The notes: generated by a model not told the origin, from the letters alone. Shown: positions 50,029 to 61,774, counted from the stretch's first letter. The stretch: 64,000 nt of DNA from Komagataeibacter sp. FNDCF1 (GCF_021295335.1 NZ_JAIWOT010000001.1:1886001-1950000); one strand, 5' to 3'. Numbers and translations are program-made.

Positions 50029-52074
50029 CTATAATGCCGCCGATACACTCTCGAACGCCATCCGCAGTACGGTCGCAGGATCCTGCGGCAAATCGGCGAA
50101 GCGCACGGCGATCACCCCGTCCGGACGGACCAGCATCGCCCCGCTTCGTCCCAGCCCCAATGCGCTTCGCAACGTATCCACGTCTTCAGGAATGAAATCC
50201 ACACCTGCCAGCAGACGCGCAACGCCCTCAGGCACTGGCCATGCCGCATCCATCGTCAAAACCGTCCAGCCCGTGCCCAGCAGGTCGAGCGTCGAGACAC
50301 GCCTCTTCTCGCGCATCACCCACAGATGCGGCAGGCGGGTACCCGGCTGTCCGGCCCATTGATCGGGACGCAGAGCGGCGGGCAACGCGTCGGTCGTTCC
50401 GATCACCGCGGAGGAACGATAGAGCGCTCCGAACTCCATGGCGTCGTCATCGATCATGGGCTCGTCGACGGCATGTCCCGCCGCATCGCGCCGATAATCG
50501 GGACGGACAAAGATCTGCTGGTGACGACACCAGGCCACAGGACGTCGCTCGGCATCATACGTGTCCAGCAAAGCGGTATCGGCATGACCTGCCAGCACGG
50601 CGGCCAGCTTCCATGCCAGATTATGGGCATCCGCGATGCCGGTATTGGCGCCATAGCCGCCACGCGTCGGCGGCAGGGCATGGGCGGAATCCCCGGCCAG
50701 AAATACCCGTCCCGACGCAAAACTGTCCGCAACCAGCGCTCCCAGTTCCCAGACGCCTGTCGTGATGATCTCGATCGGCAGATCATCGCGACCGATCGCC
50801 TTGCGGATCGCGGCTTGTAATGCTTCCTCGTCCCGCTCGATTTGATCCTTGAACATCAAGACCCAGCGCCCGTCCTGATAGGTCGTCAGAAACGCTTTCA
50901 GATCCGGCTGATCGATCTCGAACTGCGTGACGCCCCGCGCCAGATACTCCTCCAGCGGCGCGCGAAACAGCACACTGCGCACGGTGCGGATCGGACCCCG
51001 TCCGCTGCGGGACATACCAAGGGCCTCGCGAACTGCGCTCTTCGCACCGTCCGCCGCGATCATATACGACGCACGGATCACAGACACCGCCGAACCGTCA
51101 CGCGGACGGACGGTCGCACTTACCCCTGTTGCGTCCTGCGTAAAGTCGATCAGTTCGACAGAGGTGCGAATATCCGCGCCGAGTTCGACTGCTCGGGCAC
51201 GCAGGATCGGTTCAAGCCGGTCCTGTGCGATGGCCGCCCCACGACAGGGCGAATAGACCGCTTCATTATCCTTCGCACCGTCCGACCACGATGACTGCTC
51301 GAACCATTCCTCCGCCAGGCTTGCCACCCGAGCCCGGATCAGCCGGAAATCCGCAGGTGCCTCGGGCACCCTGTCGCCGATCCCGACTGCGCGAAACAGT
51401 TCCATCGTGCGCGGCGTATAGCCGATCGCACGCGGGTGGGGCGACGAACCCGCATGTTTCTCTACCACGATCACTGGCACGTTCTGCCAGGCCAGGAACA
51501 TCGCCGCCGACAGCCCCACCAGACTGCCGCCAACCACCAGAACCGGGTTGGGCGACGTGGCGGCAGCTATCCGTTGGAACAGCCGCGCTTCATATGTCGG
51601 GATAGCCGCAGACGGATCACGCGTTTCCAACAGGGCACGCACCAGTTCGTCAGCATCGCGCACAGTCATGTCATGGCTATCGATGCTCGGATGCGCTGCG
51701 GTACCGATCAAGACAAGACCAGGCACTGTCGTCCACGAGGTCGCGGATGGGGCTGCGATCAACGGTCGCACAACCGAGTCCGGGCCGTCGGCTCCAACCA
51801 CGACACCCGCCACTATCGCCGTGCCATCGGACAAGGCAAGGCGATGACAGCCGCGATCGTCCGTGGATGTCAGCCCGGTGACGCTCCGGTTCCACTGGAT
51901 TGCCTCGTCGGGAAACATGCTGCCTTCACCCTTTTCGGGACGCTTCCCGCTTTCGATTACCAGAACGTCCAGCCCGGCCGTCAGCATGGCCGTTGCGAAA
52001 TGCCGGCCGGCTACGCCCGCCCCGATCACCACAAGGCGGTGAAATTCGTCCGATGCGGCGGAAATTTGCGCCAT
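50029..52074 (-). CDS. FAD-dependent aromatic hydroxylase with an extra N-terminal FAD-binding-like module
   Basis: A 681-residue protein. Residues 11-172 form a shortened Rossmann module (LVVIGAGVAGRHFATAM and VVVGADGPDSVVRPL, then a GTAAHPS turn). From about 178 a complete class A flavin monooxygenase follows: VLVVGGSLVGLSAAMFLA, HPRAIGYTPRTMELF, the ASYMIAADGAKSAVREALG DG motif and GRVFLAGDSAHALPPTRGGYG with the GD motif. The C-terminal thioredoxin-like tail is present. It probably hydroxylates an aromatic compound using NAD(P)H. The double N-terminus is unusual. It is divergent from a TetR gene. Confidence 0.85.
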   Translation of the reverse strand: MAQISAASDEFHRLVVIGAGVAGRHFATAMLTAGLDVLVIESGKRPEKGEGSMFPDEAIQWNRSVTGLTSTDDRGCHRLALSDGTAIVAGVVVGADGPDSVVRPLIAAPSATSWTTVPGLVLIGTAAHPSIDSHDMTVRDADELVRALLETRDPSAAIPTYEARLFQRIAAATSPNPVLVVGGSLVGLSAAMFLAWQNVPVIVVEKHAGSSPHPRAIGYTPRTMELFRAVGIGDRVPEAPADFRLIRARVASLAEEWFEQSSWSDGAKDNEAVYSPCRGAAIAQDRLEPILRARAVELGADIRTSVELIDFTQDATGVSATVRPRDGSAVSVIRASYMIAADGAKSAVREALGMSRSGRGPIRTVRSVLFRAPLEEYLARGVTQFEIDQPDLKAFLTTYQDGRWVLMFKDQIERDEEALQAAIRKAIGRDDLPIEIITTGVWELGALVADSFASGRVFLAGDSAHALPPTRGGYGANTGIADAHNLAWKLAAVLAGHADTALLDTYDAERRPVAWCRHQQIFVRPDYRRDAAGHAVDEPMIDDDAMEFGALYRSSAVIGTTDALPAALRPDQWAGQPGTRLPHLWVMREKRRVSTLDLLGTGWTVLTMDAAWPVPEGVARLLAGVDFIPEDVDTLRSALGLGRSGAMLVRPDGVIAVRFADLPQDPATVLRMAFESVSAAL

Positions 52075-52096
52075 GATGTGCCCTTATGTCTTATTA

Positions 52097-52122
52097 TACA
52101 CCGTATAAGTGCGTGCGGTGTA
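52097..52122. promoter_or_regulatory. Inverted repeat between the monooxygenase and TetR genes
   Basis: TACACCG (52097-52103) and CGGTGTA (52116-52122) are exact reverse complements around a 12-bp spacer in the 84-base divergent gap. This is a likely TetR operator controlling both directions. Confidence 0.6.
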
Positions 52123-52158
52123 TTGCGCGTCAAGGGGGTTCATCTCAAAATATCGCTC

Positions 52159-52881
52159 ATGTCTCGACATGTTCCTTTTCCCCCTCCTTCCGTCTGGGAC
52201 CGCCCGGAACCCATCGCTCGCGCGGCGCCGGCGCCGATTTCAAGAGAGGCGATCGTCCGCGCGGCCATATCCCTTGCCGACCGGGACGGCCTGGAAGGCG
52301 TCTCACTGCGCAAGGTGGCTGCCATGCTCAAAACGGGCGCGATGCGGCTTTATGGCTATGCGGGAACCAAGGACGAATTGCTGGAATTGATGGTTGATGC
52401 GGTCTACGCTGAAATGGTCGACAAACCCTTTGCGGGCGGCTGGCGACCGGCACTGGATGGCATGGCGCGGCGGCTCCGCGCCGCCGCGTGTGCTCACCCC
52501 TGGCTGGTCGATCTGCTGGGCGGGCGGCCCAATCACGGCCCGCATGTCATGAGCCAGCTGGAGTACGTGCTCTCAGCGCTCGGGGATTTTCCAATCGAGA
52601 GTGCAATGCAGGCATTGCGCACGGTGACCGCTTATACGATCGGTGCGCTCCGGGTTGAAATGGCAGAACGACGCGCCGAGGCGCGGACCGGTTTGGACAA
52701 GGCGGCGTGGCAGTTCGCCAATGCCAGAAGCGTCGAAAACCTGCTTTCCAGCGGACGTTTTCCAGCCCTTGTCACTTTGGTGCGCGACGCGCCTATCATG
52801 TCGGCGGAGGAAGTGTTCGACACCGGACTGAGGCAGGTCCTTGATGGCATTGCCCTACATCTGCCCCACAGCGACGAGTAA
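52159..52881 (+). CDS. TetR-family transcriptional repressor
   Basis: A 240-residue regulator beginning MSRHVPFPPPSVWDRPEPIA. The helix-turn-helix is in SREAIVRAAISLADRDGLEG then VSLRKVAAMLKTGAMRLYGY. The ligand-binding C-terminal domain is of the TetR_C type (WRPALDGMARRLRAAACAHP). It diverges from the FAD hydroxylase and its NTF2-like partner and probably represses them until an aromatic inducer binds. Confidence 0.88.
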   Translation: MSRHVPFPPPSVWDRPEPIARAAPAPISREAIVRAAISLADRDGLEGVSLRKVAAMLKTGAMRLYGYAGTKDELLELMVDAVYAEMVDKPFAGGWRPALDGMARRLRAAACAHPWLVDLLGGRPNHGPHVMSQLEYVLSALGDFPIESAMQALRTVTAYTIGALRVEMAERRAEARTGLDKAAWQFANARSVENLLSSGRFPALVTLVRDAPIMSAEEVFDTGLRQVLDGIALHLPHSDE

Positions 52882-53197
52882 GGGACATTCGCGAATATGG
52901 TCGACGGTCGTGCCTTCCTCGATCGTGTCGCACCCATACGGTTCTAGATAGGTCGTGCCATGGGTAAGACCGATGTGGTGCAACGTGTCGAAGATCGAAC
53001 TGTGTCGATGGCCATCTGGAGGAACCGCAGGAGCAGCCGTTTGCCGATACGGAGTTGGGCTCATGCTTCGTCCACGTACATATCGCACGCGATCGCGCGC
53101 ACAATGACCATTCACATCGTCGCCGAAAATACCACCCATTCTCCGTCCCGGTCGGGTCCAAGGAACAACAGCATTATACATATTATGGCAAGATCTC
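52882..53197. other. Gap left of the decayed IS
   Basis: No intact gene. A plus-strand frame at about 53040-53200 faintly recalls the helix-turn-helix of DnaA (IIHIMARSL after HSPSRSGPRNNS). The match is too weak to call. It may be an old gene fragment. Confidence 0.35.
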
Positions 53198-53200
53198 TAG

Positions 53201-54040
53201 GGCCTGTTAGACCTTGAATGACGGGACGGATTGCATAGGTGTTTGTGATGAGCATGATGCATTCTGTCTTTCCTGATACCGCATGATCCGTCTGGGAGCC
53301 TTTGATCGAGGAAGTCCGTCCGAGGGGCAAGACCCGCCGAAGAACCTTCGACGAACGATATCCGCGATTTTCTGGCGCCATCAGGATGGCGCGAAATGGC
53401 GCGCCCTGCCATCTGCAGTTTGGCCCCTGGTGGATTGCCGCACAGCTGTTCATTCGCTGGTCGACGTTCGGTGTATGGCAGCGCCTCTTTGAAAAGGTCA
53501 CAGACAGGGATCAGGCTCTCGGTATGGCCTTTCTCGATGGCACGACGATCCGTGCCCATCACAAGGCGGCCGGGGCAGCTAAAAAAGGGGCACAGAGAAG
53601 GCCGAAAGGATCGCGAAACTCCTGGCCGCTCACGTGGAGGATTTGGCACCAAGGTCTGCGTAGCCGCGGACGGCCATGGCAGGGCATTGTCCTTCACGCT
53701 TTCGCCCGGACAGGCGCACGAATTACCGTGTGCCTACGCCCTGCTTGATGATCTGCCATACCCACCGATCTATGTCGTCTGCGATCGTGGTTACGCCTCA
53801 CATAAGTTCCGTGAGTATCTTTGGAGCCGGGATCTTGCCCTGTCATCCCACCAAGGGAGAATGATCCAGAAGTCGCCTGTCCAAAATGGGCTTACAGACA
53901 CCGACATCTGGTCGAAAACCCGTGGGCAAGGCTCAAGGAATGGCGGGCCGTTGCCACACGCTATGAAAAGACGGCTGCGTCCTTCCTCTCCGTCACTCTC
54001 CTCGCTGCTACAACAGACTACGTCAAGGCCTAACAGGCCC
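53201..54040 (+). mobile_element. Decayed IS5-family (IS427-like) insertion sequence
   Basis: The terminal inverted repeats match almost perfectly: CTAGGGCCTGTTAGACCTTG at 53197-53216 and the reverse complement of 54024-54043, differing by one base. Both are flanked by CTAG, consistent with a short TNA/CTAG target duplication. The interior encodes a DDE transposase in pieces of different frames: IEEVRPRGKT, then AIFWRHQDGAKWRALPS, then FGPWWIAAQLFIRWSTFGVW and FLDGTTIRAHHKAAGA, then GGFGTKVCVAADGHGRAL and CDRGYASHKFREYLW, then IPPRENDPEVACPKWAYRHR with ENPWARLKEWRAVATRYEKT. One shift (A6G4 run near 53581) is the normal orfA/orfB shift; the others are mutations, so it is inactive. Confidence 0.85.
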
Positions 54041-54243
54041 TAGCCTAATAAGGCCAACGTTCAATATAGGAGCGAACAACAAATATCTATTGTCTGCTTT
54101 GCAGCATAGTGCCCTGCTGACCGGATGGCTGAGATGAAGGCGAAAGCCGCCGTGGCTCCCGATAAATGATTTGTCCGAGGTCAGAAAATCCATTGGCCAT
54201 ATGCGAGATCGACGGCGATTCACATCGTAAGCCGGTCCTCCCT

Positions 54244-55173
54244 TCATATACTCGTTTGTCCTTCTCCCAGCCGCTCACGTCCGACTTTACACGCAAAAAC
54301 AGTCTGGATCGTTTCCAGAGCCAGTCGCAACGTAGGATCTGAGGGATGACTGGCACGATGAACGATCGAAAGTGTCTGCCGATCACCCCGCACGTTCAGG
54401 GGCAAGAAAACCAGACTTCCATCAGCTAACTCGGGTGCGACATCCGCATAGTTCATGAAGGCGACATACGGCGCGCGTTTTGCCAGGCTTTTCATGAGAT
54501 GGACGGAGTCCGTCTCAATAGCCGCCGCCAAGTCGGTGGTGGGCGGAACCAGAAAGCTGGCAACCTGCCGTAACGTCATGGAACGTTCGGCGAGCACCAT
54601 CGGGAAGGCTAGGCAGTCTTCCGGTAACACCGATGCCTGACGTGTCAGGGAGTGATTGGGGGCGACAACCGCCCCAAGGTGATAGTCGAATTCCGCGCTC
54701 CGGCGCAATTGAGGATGATCGGGCAGATTATAGCCGATGCCGATATCTGCCTCGCCGGACGCCACCATGCGGATGATGATTTCTCCATCCCCGGTGCGAT
54801 GGATCAGCCGGACCAGCGGATACTGCGCACGAAATGTCACAAGGGCATCGGCCAGGAGGCCCGATACAAAACCGGTCATGGTCACCAGTGTCACTTCGCC
54901 CCGCGTCATGTCACGAAGGGAGGCGATACTGCCCTGAAGCGCGTCGAATCCGCGCAAGGTCTCCCTGACGTGGGCAATGACCAGGTTGCCCAGCGGTGTC
55001 GGTTTCAGCCCACGAGGCATCCGTTCGAATAACGGGCCGCCAAACTCTTGCTCCAGCGCAAGAATGTGCCGGTTGATCGCGGGGGCCGCGACGTTCAACC
55101 GGATTGCTGCCTGTCGGATGGAGCCGACGCGGGCGACCGTGTCCAGATAGGTCAGGAGACGATTGTGCAGCAT
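54244..55173 (-). CDS. LysR-family transcriptional regulator
   Basis: A 309-residue regulator. The helix-turn-helix is in YLDTVARVGSIRQAAIRLNV then AAPAINRHILALEQEFGGPL. The effector domain has RGEVTLVTMTGFVSGLLADA and EADIGIGYNLPDHPQL. It is divergent from the porin gene (55346) across 170 bases and may control it. The effector is unknown. Confidence 0.9.
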   Translation of the reverse strand: MLHNRLLTYLDTVARVGSIRQAAIRLNVAAPAINRHILALEQEFGGPLFERMPRGLKPTPLGNLVIAHVRETLRGFDALQGSIASLRDMTRGEVTLVTMTGFVSGLLADALVTFRAQYPLVRLIHRTGDGEIIIRMVASGEADIGIGYNLPDHPQLRRSAEFDYHLGAVVAPNHSLTRQASVLPEDCLAFPMVLAERSMTLRQVASFLVPPTTDLAAAIETDSVHLMKSLAKRAPYVAFMNYADVAPELADGSLVFLPLNVRGDRQTLSIVHRASHPSDPTLRLALETIQTVFACKVGRERLGEGQTSI

Positions 55174-55345
55174 GGTTCAACCTCGTGATAACACCGACCG
55201 TAACCGTATCGGCAACGGACGTATAAAAAAACAGTGCTATTATGGCAACGCTCTAGCGTCTACTTTTCCAACATCATTTCCTCCGGCGGCACTACGCATA
55301 CTGCCGCTGCCAGAGAATATGTTATGTTGACGGAAGTATTTTCTA

Positions 55346-56734
55346 ATGTACGCGCGTATCGTCCCGATAATACCGATAATCATAATGGTGTTTATAATTG
55401 CGCCAGACGCCAATGCCAGTCTGACGGCCGACCTGAAATCAGGAATACTGCCAAACATCGCAACAGATACGGGAAATGCGCTGATCAATTCCGGAATTTA
55501 TCCCAAAGCCTTCTTTGACGACACCCTCTACGGCAATGCCGCAGGCGGTGTAAGACGGGAAGCCATCGTTTTTCATGAAGCCTATTTCGGTGCGGATCTG
55601 GATATGAACCGGATTGCGGGCCTGTCCGGCACGATCGTCCGTTTCGCGGTGGACTCCCGCTTTGGCGGCAATCCACAGGGTGTCAACGACATGGCCGGCT
55701 CTGGCGTGTCCTACTTCCATGGCAGCGGTCCGAATAACCAGACACGCCTGACGCAGTTGGAAATCGAAGAGCATCTGGCCGATGACCGGCTTCGCGTGAG
55801 CGTAGGCAGAATGCAGCTCTCGTCCTTTTTCGCGACGTCCCGCTATTACTGCCTGTTTCAACTCGGCATGTGCGCGAACCTCAATCCCATGACATGGTCG
55901 AGCAATTCCGACGCGCCCTTCTGGCCCGTATCCGTATGGGCTGGTGAGATGACGGTCATTCCACGTCGTAACACCTATCTGCGTTTCGGAGGGGAAGAGT
56001 CGAATTCCACACAGTACTATAATGGTGGCTTCCCATGGGGGGACGGCTGGTCGCTCCATGGCGCAAGCGGTGCGCATGTCATGATCGAGGCCGGATATGA
56101 AACGGCGGACAGCAGCCGCCTACCGGGACGCTACGATGTGGGGGCATATGAGGATACCAGCCCGGTCGGCAATTTCCGCTACGACGCCAATGGCGGGAGG
56201 ATCGCCTTCACCCATGATGCCGGCCGCATGCAATCGGGTCAGAACGGCATCTATGCCCAGTTTGAACAGACCGTATGGCATCCGCGTAGAGGGCAGCAGC
56301 TTCTGACCTTGTTGGGTGGTCTGGTGTTCGATACATCCGGCCATTCGCTTCAGAAAAACTACTTCCTGCTGGGCTTTATATGGGAGGGCCTGTTTCCCGG
56401 TCACAGGCATGATTTTCTGGCGTTCAAAGCGACAGAGCATCATCTCAACAGGAACGCTACAGATTATCTGGATGATGAGATCATGGCTTCGGGCCGCTCC
56501 GGCCGTATGTCCACCCATGAGCAGACGCTTGAAGCGGATTACAGCATCCGCCTCGTCGCTGGGGTGCGGCTTACGCCTTTTGCCGCTTTCATTTTTCATC
56601 CAGACCAGCAGGTCTACACTATCACGCAGCCCAATCCGAAAATCACGCACAGCTTTTCCGGCGGTCTGCAACTTTCTTTTTCACTGGGAGAGGCTGCTGG
56701 CCTGACGCCCTTTGGCCTGTCGCGTCCATACTGA
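55346..56734 (+). CDS. oprB: OprB-type carbohydrate porin
   Basis: A 462-residue outer-membrane protein with an N-terminal signal segment (IVPIIPIIIMVFIIAPDANA). The rest alternates beta-strands (FHEAYFGADLDMNRIAGLSG; RLRVSVGRMQLSSFFATSRY; the C-terminal FSGGLQLSFSLGEAAGLTPF). It matches the carbohydrate-selective porin OprB family, common in acetic acid bacteria for sugar uptake into the periplasm, where PQQ dehydrogenases work. No ribosome binding site stands out, and a rare-start alternative upstream is not excluded. Confidence 0.82.
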   Translation: MYARIVPIIPIIIMVFIIAPDANASLTADLKSGILPNIATDTGNALINSGIYPKAFFDDTLYGNAAGGVRREAIVFHEAYFGADLDMNRIAGLSGTIVRFAVDSRFGGNPQGVNDMAGSGVSYFHGSGPNNQTRLTQLEIEEHLADDRLRVSVGRMQLSSFFATSRYYCLFQLGMCANLNPMTWSSNSDAPFWPVSVWAGEMTVIPRRNTYLRFGGEESNSTQYYNGGFPWGDGWSLHGASGAHVMIEAGYETADSSRLPGRYDVGAYEDTSPVGNFRYDANGGRIAFTHDAGRMQSGQNGIYAQFEQTVWHPRRGQQLLTLLGGLVFDTSGHSLQKNYFLLGFIWEGLFPGHRHDFLAFKATEHHLNRNATDYLDDEIMASGRSGRMSTHEQTLEADYSIRLVAGVRLTPFAAFIFHPDQQVYTITQPNPKITHSFSGGLQLSFSLGEAAGLTPFGLSRPY

Positions 56735-56752
56735 TCTCAAAGGCACAATAGA

Positions 56753-57010
56753 ATGGCATCCTATCTGACATGGCATGACCTATGCGGCTATATGGGGTCC
56801 GCAACCGTCGTCCTGTTATACTTCCTGAACATGCGGGGCCTGGTTGATCCTCGGAAACTGTTCTATCCGGCGACGAACCTGGCAGGATGTTTCCTGATCA
56901 TGATTTCGTTGTCGTATGACTTCAATCCAGCCTCTTTCCTGATCGAAATTTTCTGGTCGCTCGTTAGTATCTACGGAATGATCGGTGCATTCGCATATCG
57001 GAAAACCTGA
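56753..57010 (+). CDS. Small CBU_0592-like membrane protein
   Basis: An 85-residue protein with three predicted membrane helices: CGYMGSATVVLLYFLNM, FYPATNLAGCFLIMISLS and FLIEIFWSLVSIYGMIGAFA. The pattern DPRKLFYPATNLAGC and FNPASFLIEIFWSLVSIYG is typical of the CBU_0592-like family. Function is unknown. It lies 19 bases after the porin and is probably co-transcribed. Confidence 0.85.
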   Translation: MASYLTWHDLCGYMGSATVVLLYFLNMRGLVDPRKLFYPATNLAGCFLIMISLSYDFNPASFLIEIFWSLVSIYGMIGAFAYRKT

Positions 57011-57179
57011 ATGGATAGATCGGTCAGGGGGCGGATGATACGCTACAGTGCGGCGTGTCCCGCTTGGTCATTCTGGTAAAAATACGAACACCGACCGTCT
57101 CCTTTCGGGAATCTGATACCCGGTATCTTACGTCTATGTCGAAGGCGGAAGCCGACATGGAAACACTCTCGTCACCCCA

Positions 57180-59366
57180 TCATGCGGTGCTGTCCACCAG
57201 CCATTCCCTGAGCTTCGACCACCGCCGTCTCCCACCCTGGTTGCGCACCGCGATGGCCAGCGCCTTCTTCTGCCCCACGAGCACGACGAGCTTCCGTCCC
57301 CGTGTGACGCCGGTATAGAGCAGGTTCCGCGCGAGCATGGCGTAATGCTGCGTCACCAGCGGGATCACCACCGCCGGGTATTCCGAGCCCTGGCTCTTGT
57401 GAATGGTCGTCGCGTAGGCCAGCACCAGTTCGTCCAGCTCGCCGAAGCCATACACGACCTCCCGTCCATCGAATGAGACCGTCAGTTCGCCTTCTTCCAC
57501 ATCGATCCTGTCGATAACGCCAAGATCCCCGTTGAAAACGTCCCGGTCATAATCGTTGGCGATCTGCATCACCTTGTCGCCCGGCCCGTAGGTCCAGCCG
57601 AACCGCTCGACCTTCACCTCGCCCGGCGGGTTCAGCGCCTGCTGCAATTCTATATTCAGCGACCGCGTCCCAAGCCCGCCCCGGTTCATCGGACACAGCA
57701 CCTGCACGTCGCGGACCGGGTCCAGTCCGAACCGCGCCGGGATGCGGTCCTTCACAACCGCCAGCAACTTGCGCAGCCCGACCTCGGGTTCGGCCGCTTC
57801 GACGAAATAGAAATCCGATCCCTCTTCCGCGCTCAGTTCGGGCATCCTGCCCTCATTGATCCGGTGCGCATTGGTGATGATCCGGCTCTGCGCCGCCTGG
57901 CGGAACACCTCCGTCAACCGCACCACCGGCACGGCGTTGGAGCCGATGATATCGGCCAGCACCTGTCCCGGTCCGACGGATGGCAACTGGTCCACGTCCC
58001 CCACGATCAGCAAGGCCGCGCTGTCGGGCAAGGCGCGCAGCAGAGATCGCATCAGCAGCACGTCCACCATGCTGGCCTCGTCCACGACCAGGAGATCGCA
58101 GGTCAGCGGGTTGGTATCGTCCCGCTTGAAGCTGCCAGTCGCCGGATCCGTCTCCAGCAGGCGGTGGATGGTCTTCCCCTCCAGTCCCGTGCTTTCCGAC
58201 AGACGCTTCGCTGCACGTCCGGTCGGGGCGCAGAGCTGCACGTCGGTGCCCTTGGCCGCCACGATTTTCAGGATGGCGTTGACCAGCGTGGTCTTGCCGA
58301 CGCCGGGACCACCCGTGATCACCAGCACCTTGCTGCGCAGGGCAAGGCGCACCGCCTCCTGCTGGCTGGGCGCGAGCGCAAGCCCGGTCTTCGTTTCCAC
58401 CCAGGTCATGGCCTTTTCAGCGTCGATCTCTGGCCAGGGCGGACGACCGAAGGCGCAGGCGCGCAATCGCTCGGCGATGCTCTGCTCCGCGCGATAGAGA
58501 CCCGCCAGGAAGATGCAGCCCGTCTCGCCCTCGCTGTCGGCAATAACGTCTCCCGCTTCCAGTTCCAGCGCGAGAGCCGTCTCGATCAGAGGGACGGCGA
58601 CCTCCAGCAGTTCGGCGGTGCTGGTCAGCAGTTCCCCGATCGGCAGACCACAATGCCCTTCGTCCATGGCCTCACCAAGCGCGTAGGAGATTCCGGCCCG
58701 CACCCGGATCATGGCGTCAGGCGCGATCCCCATCTTTCGGGCGATCTGGTCGGCGGTCTTGAAGCCGATGCCCCGAATGTCCTTCGCGAGCCGGTACGGG
58801 TTCTCACTGATCAGTTGGACCGCGTCCTGCCCGTAGGTCTTGAAGATACGCACCGCCCGCGAGGTGCCGACGCCGTTGCTGTGCAGGAACAGCATGATCT
58901 CGCGGATCACCTTCTGGTCCGCCCAGCCGTCGACAATCCGCTCGGCCCGCTTGGGGCCGATGCCCGTCACCTCCCGCAGACGTCTAGGTTCCTGCTCGAT
59001 CAGGTCGAACACCGCCTCGCCGAACGCTTTCACCAGCTTTTTCGCGTAGACCGGGCCGATGCCTCGGATCATGCCGGAGCCCAGGTAGCGTTCGATGCCC
59101 TCGACCGTGGTCGGCGGGCTGGCCTTGAGAAACTCGGCCTTGAACTGCAGCCCATGGGTATGATCGTTGAACCAGCGCCCCGACATCTGCACGAACTCGC
59201 CCGCCGAGATCATGGCGGCGTGGCCGACGACGGTGACCAGGTCGCGCTGCCCCCGCACTTTCACGCGCAGGACGCAGAAACCGTTCTCGGCGTTGTGGAA
59301 CGTCACCCGCTCCACAAGCCCGGCCAGCGCCTCCGTGGGCGAAGAGTCAGAAGCGCGTCCGTTCAT
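57180..59366 (-). CDS. recD2: RecD2-like ATP-dependent DNA helicase
   Basis: A 728-residue SF1B helicase. The N-terminal OB-like domain and helix-hairpin-helix repeats (MIRGIGPVYAKKLVKAFG; VTGIGPKRAERIVDGW; RLAKDIRGIGFKTADQIARK) precede Walker A GGPGVGKTTL (352-360) and Walker B LLVVDEASMVD (425-433). The UvrD-C-like end has YATTIHKSQGSEYPAVVIPL and LLYTGVTRGRKLVVLVG. RecD2 acts in DNA repair without RecBC. It is complete, and its start at 59366 is followed upstream by the small gene at 59608 on the other strand. Confidence 0.92.
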   Translation of the reverse strand: MNGRASDSSPTEALAGLVERVTFHNAENGFCVLRVKVRGQRDLVTVVGHAAMISAGEFVQMSGRWFNDHTHGLQFKAEFLKASPPTTVEGIERYLGSGMIRGIGPVYAKKLVKAFGEAVFDLIEQEPRRLREVTGIGPKRAERIVDGWADQKVIREIMLFLHSNGVGTSRAVRIFKTYGQDAVQLISENPYRLAKDIRGIGFKTADQIARKMGIAPDAMIRVRAGISYALGEAMDEGHCGLPIGELLTSTAELLEVAVPLIETALALELEAGDVIADSEGETGCIFLAGLYRAEQSIAERLRACAFGRPPWPEIDAEKAMTWVETKTGLALAPSQQEAVRLALRSKVLVITGGPGVGKTTLVNAILKIVAAKGTDVQLCAPTGRAAKRLSESTGLEGKTIHRLLETDPATGSFKRDDTNPLTCDLLVVDEASMVDVLLMRSLLRALPDSAALLIVGDVDQLPSVGPGQVLADIIGSNAVPVVRLTEVFRQAAQSRIITNAHRINEGRMPELSAEEGSDFYFVEAAEPEVGLRKLLAVVKDRIPARFGLDPVRDVQVLCPMNRGGLGTRSLNIELQQALNPPGEVKVERFGWTYGPGDKVMQIANDYDRDVFNGDLGVIDRIDVEEGELTVSFDGREVVYGFGELDELVLAYATTIHKSQGSEYPAVVIPLVTQHYAMLARNLLYTGVTRGRKLVVLVGQKKALAIAVRNQGGRRRWSKLREWLVDSTA

Positions 59367-59607
59367 CCGGCCAGCCGGAAGAACGGCATTCCCACATCAT
59401 TCATGATCCGCCCTCCCCTCTCGTGCTGCCGTCATACGCCAGTATTTGTACGACGCGCCTCTATCCGGGACTACCCATAACTACGATTTCGTACGCTTGA
59501 GCACGCACAGACACGACTTTCCATATTGCGTATTTCCGTTGAAATAACAGTCATCTGTCCGGATCGTGTGTCTGTTTTTCTTGCCTTGCTGTCGGAAGAG
59601 AGCAACG

Positions 59608-59796
59608 ATGACAGACAGACCCAGCCAGTCCATTGCCCCGGCGTATCGGCCGCCCGAGCCCGAGTTGCGGCTCGTCCTGCGACCCAACGCGCCCGACCCG
59701 CGCCTGGTGGCGCTTGTCCGCCTCATGGCGCGCCGTGCGGCACGGGACTGGTTCCGGTCGCAGCAACAGGAGCAGCGCCGCCGCTCCAGACCGTAA
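59608..59796 (+). CDS. Small basic protein preceding the serine recombinase
   Basis: A 62-residue product starting MTDRPSQSIAPAYRPPEPEL after GGAAGAGAG. The basic C-terminal region RLMARRAARDWFRSQQQEQR is compatible with DNA binding. It ends 13 bases before the recombinase start and is likely translated with it. It may act as a directionality or accessory factor. No family name is assigned. Confidence 0.6.
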   Translation: MTDRPSQSIAPAYRPPEPELRLVLRPNAPDPRLVALVRLMARRAARDWFRSQQQEQRRRSRP

Positions 59797-59809
59797 GGGA
59801 TGATCCACC

Positions 59810-61525
<1,716 letters not shown>

Positions 61526-61545
61526 TTTGTTTGGGGAGACTGGAA

Positions 61546-61664
61546 GACCTGGCGGCGACCGACTTTCCCGTGCCTTGAGGCACAGTATCATGGGCGCTGG
61601 GGCATTTCACGGCCGAGTTCGGGATGGGATCGGGTGGATCATTCCCCGCCATTGCCACCAGGTC
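61546..61664 (-). rRNA. rrf: 5S ribosomal RNA
   Basis: About 119 bases on the minus strand, beginning near GACCTGGTGGCAATGGCGG, with the conserved CCCGATCCCATCCCGAACTC core and ending GGTCGCCGCCAGGTC. The ends are approximate to a few bases. It lies 20 bases before the tRNA gene in the operon 23S-5S-tRNA-fMet. Confidence 0.93.
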
Positions 61665-61774
61665 ATCCAGTCTCCCCGGTATGGGGAGGGGATGTGGATG
61701 GGTTGGTGTTTTTTGTCATGTGTTGAGAGTGGATGACTGCTGTGCATGTGTGTTGCCCTTTCAAGGGGGCTATG

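Noticed and set aside
53040..53200. DnaA C-terminal-like fragment
   Set aside because: The similarity is limited to about 15 residues and cannot be told from chance by eye.
57864..59480. A plus-strand open frame of about 540 codons opposite RecD2
   Set aside because: GC-rich shadow frame. The RecD2 motifs on the minus strand are complete.
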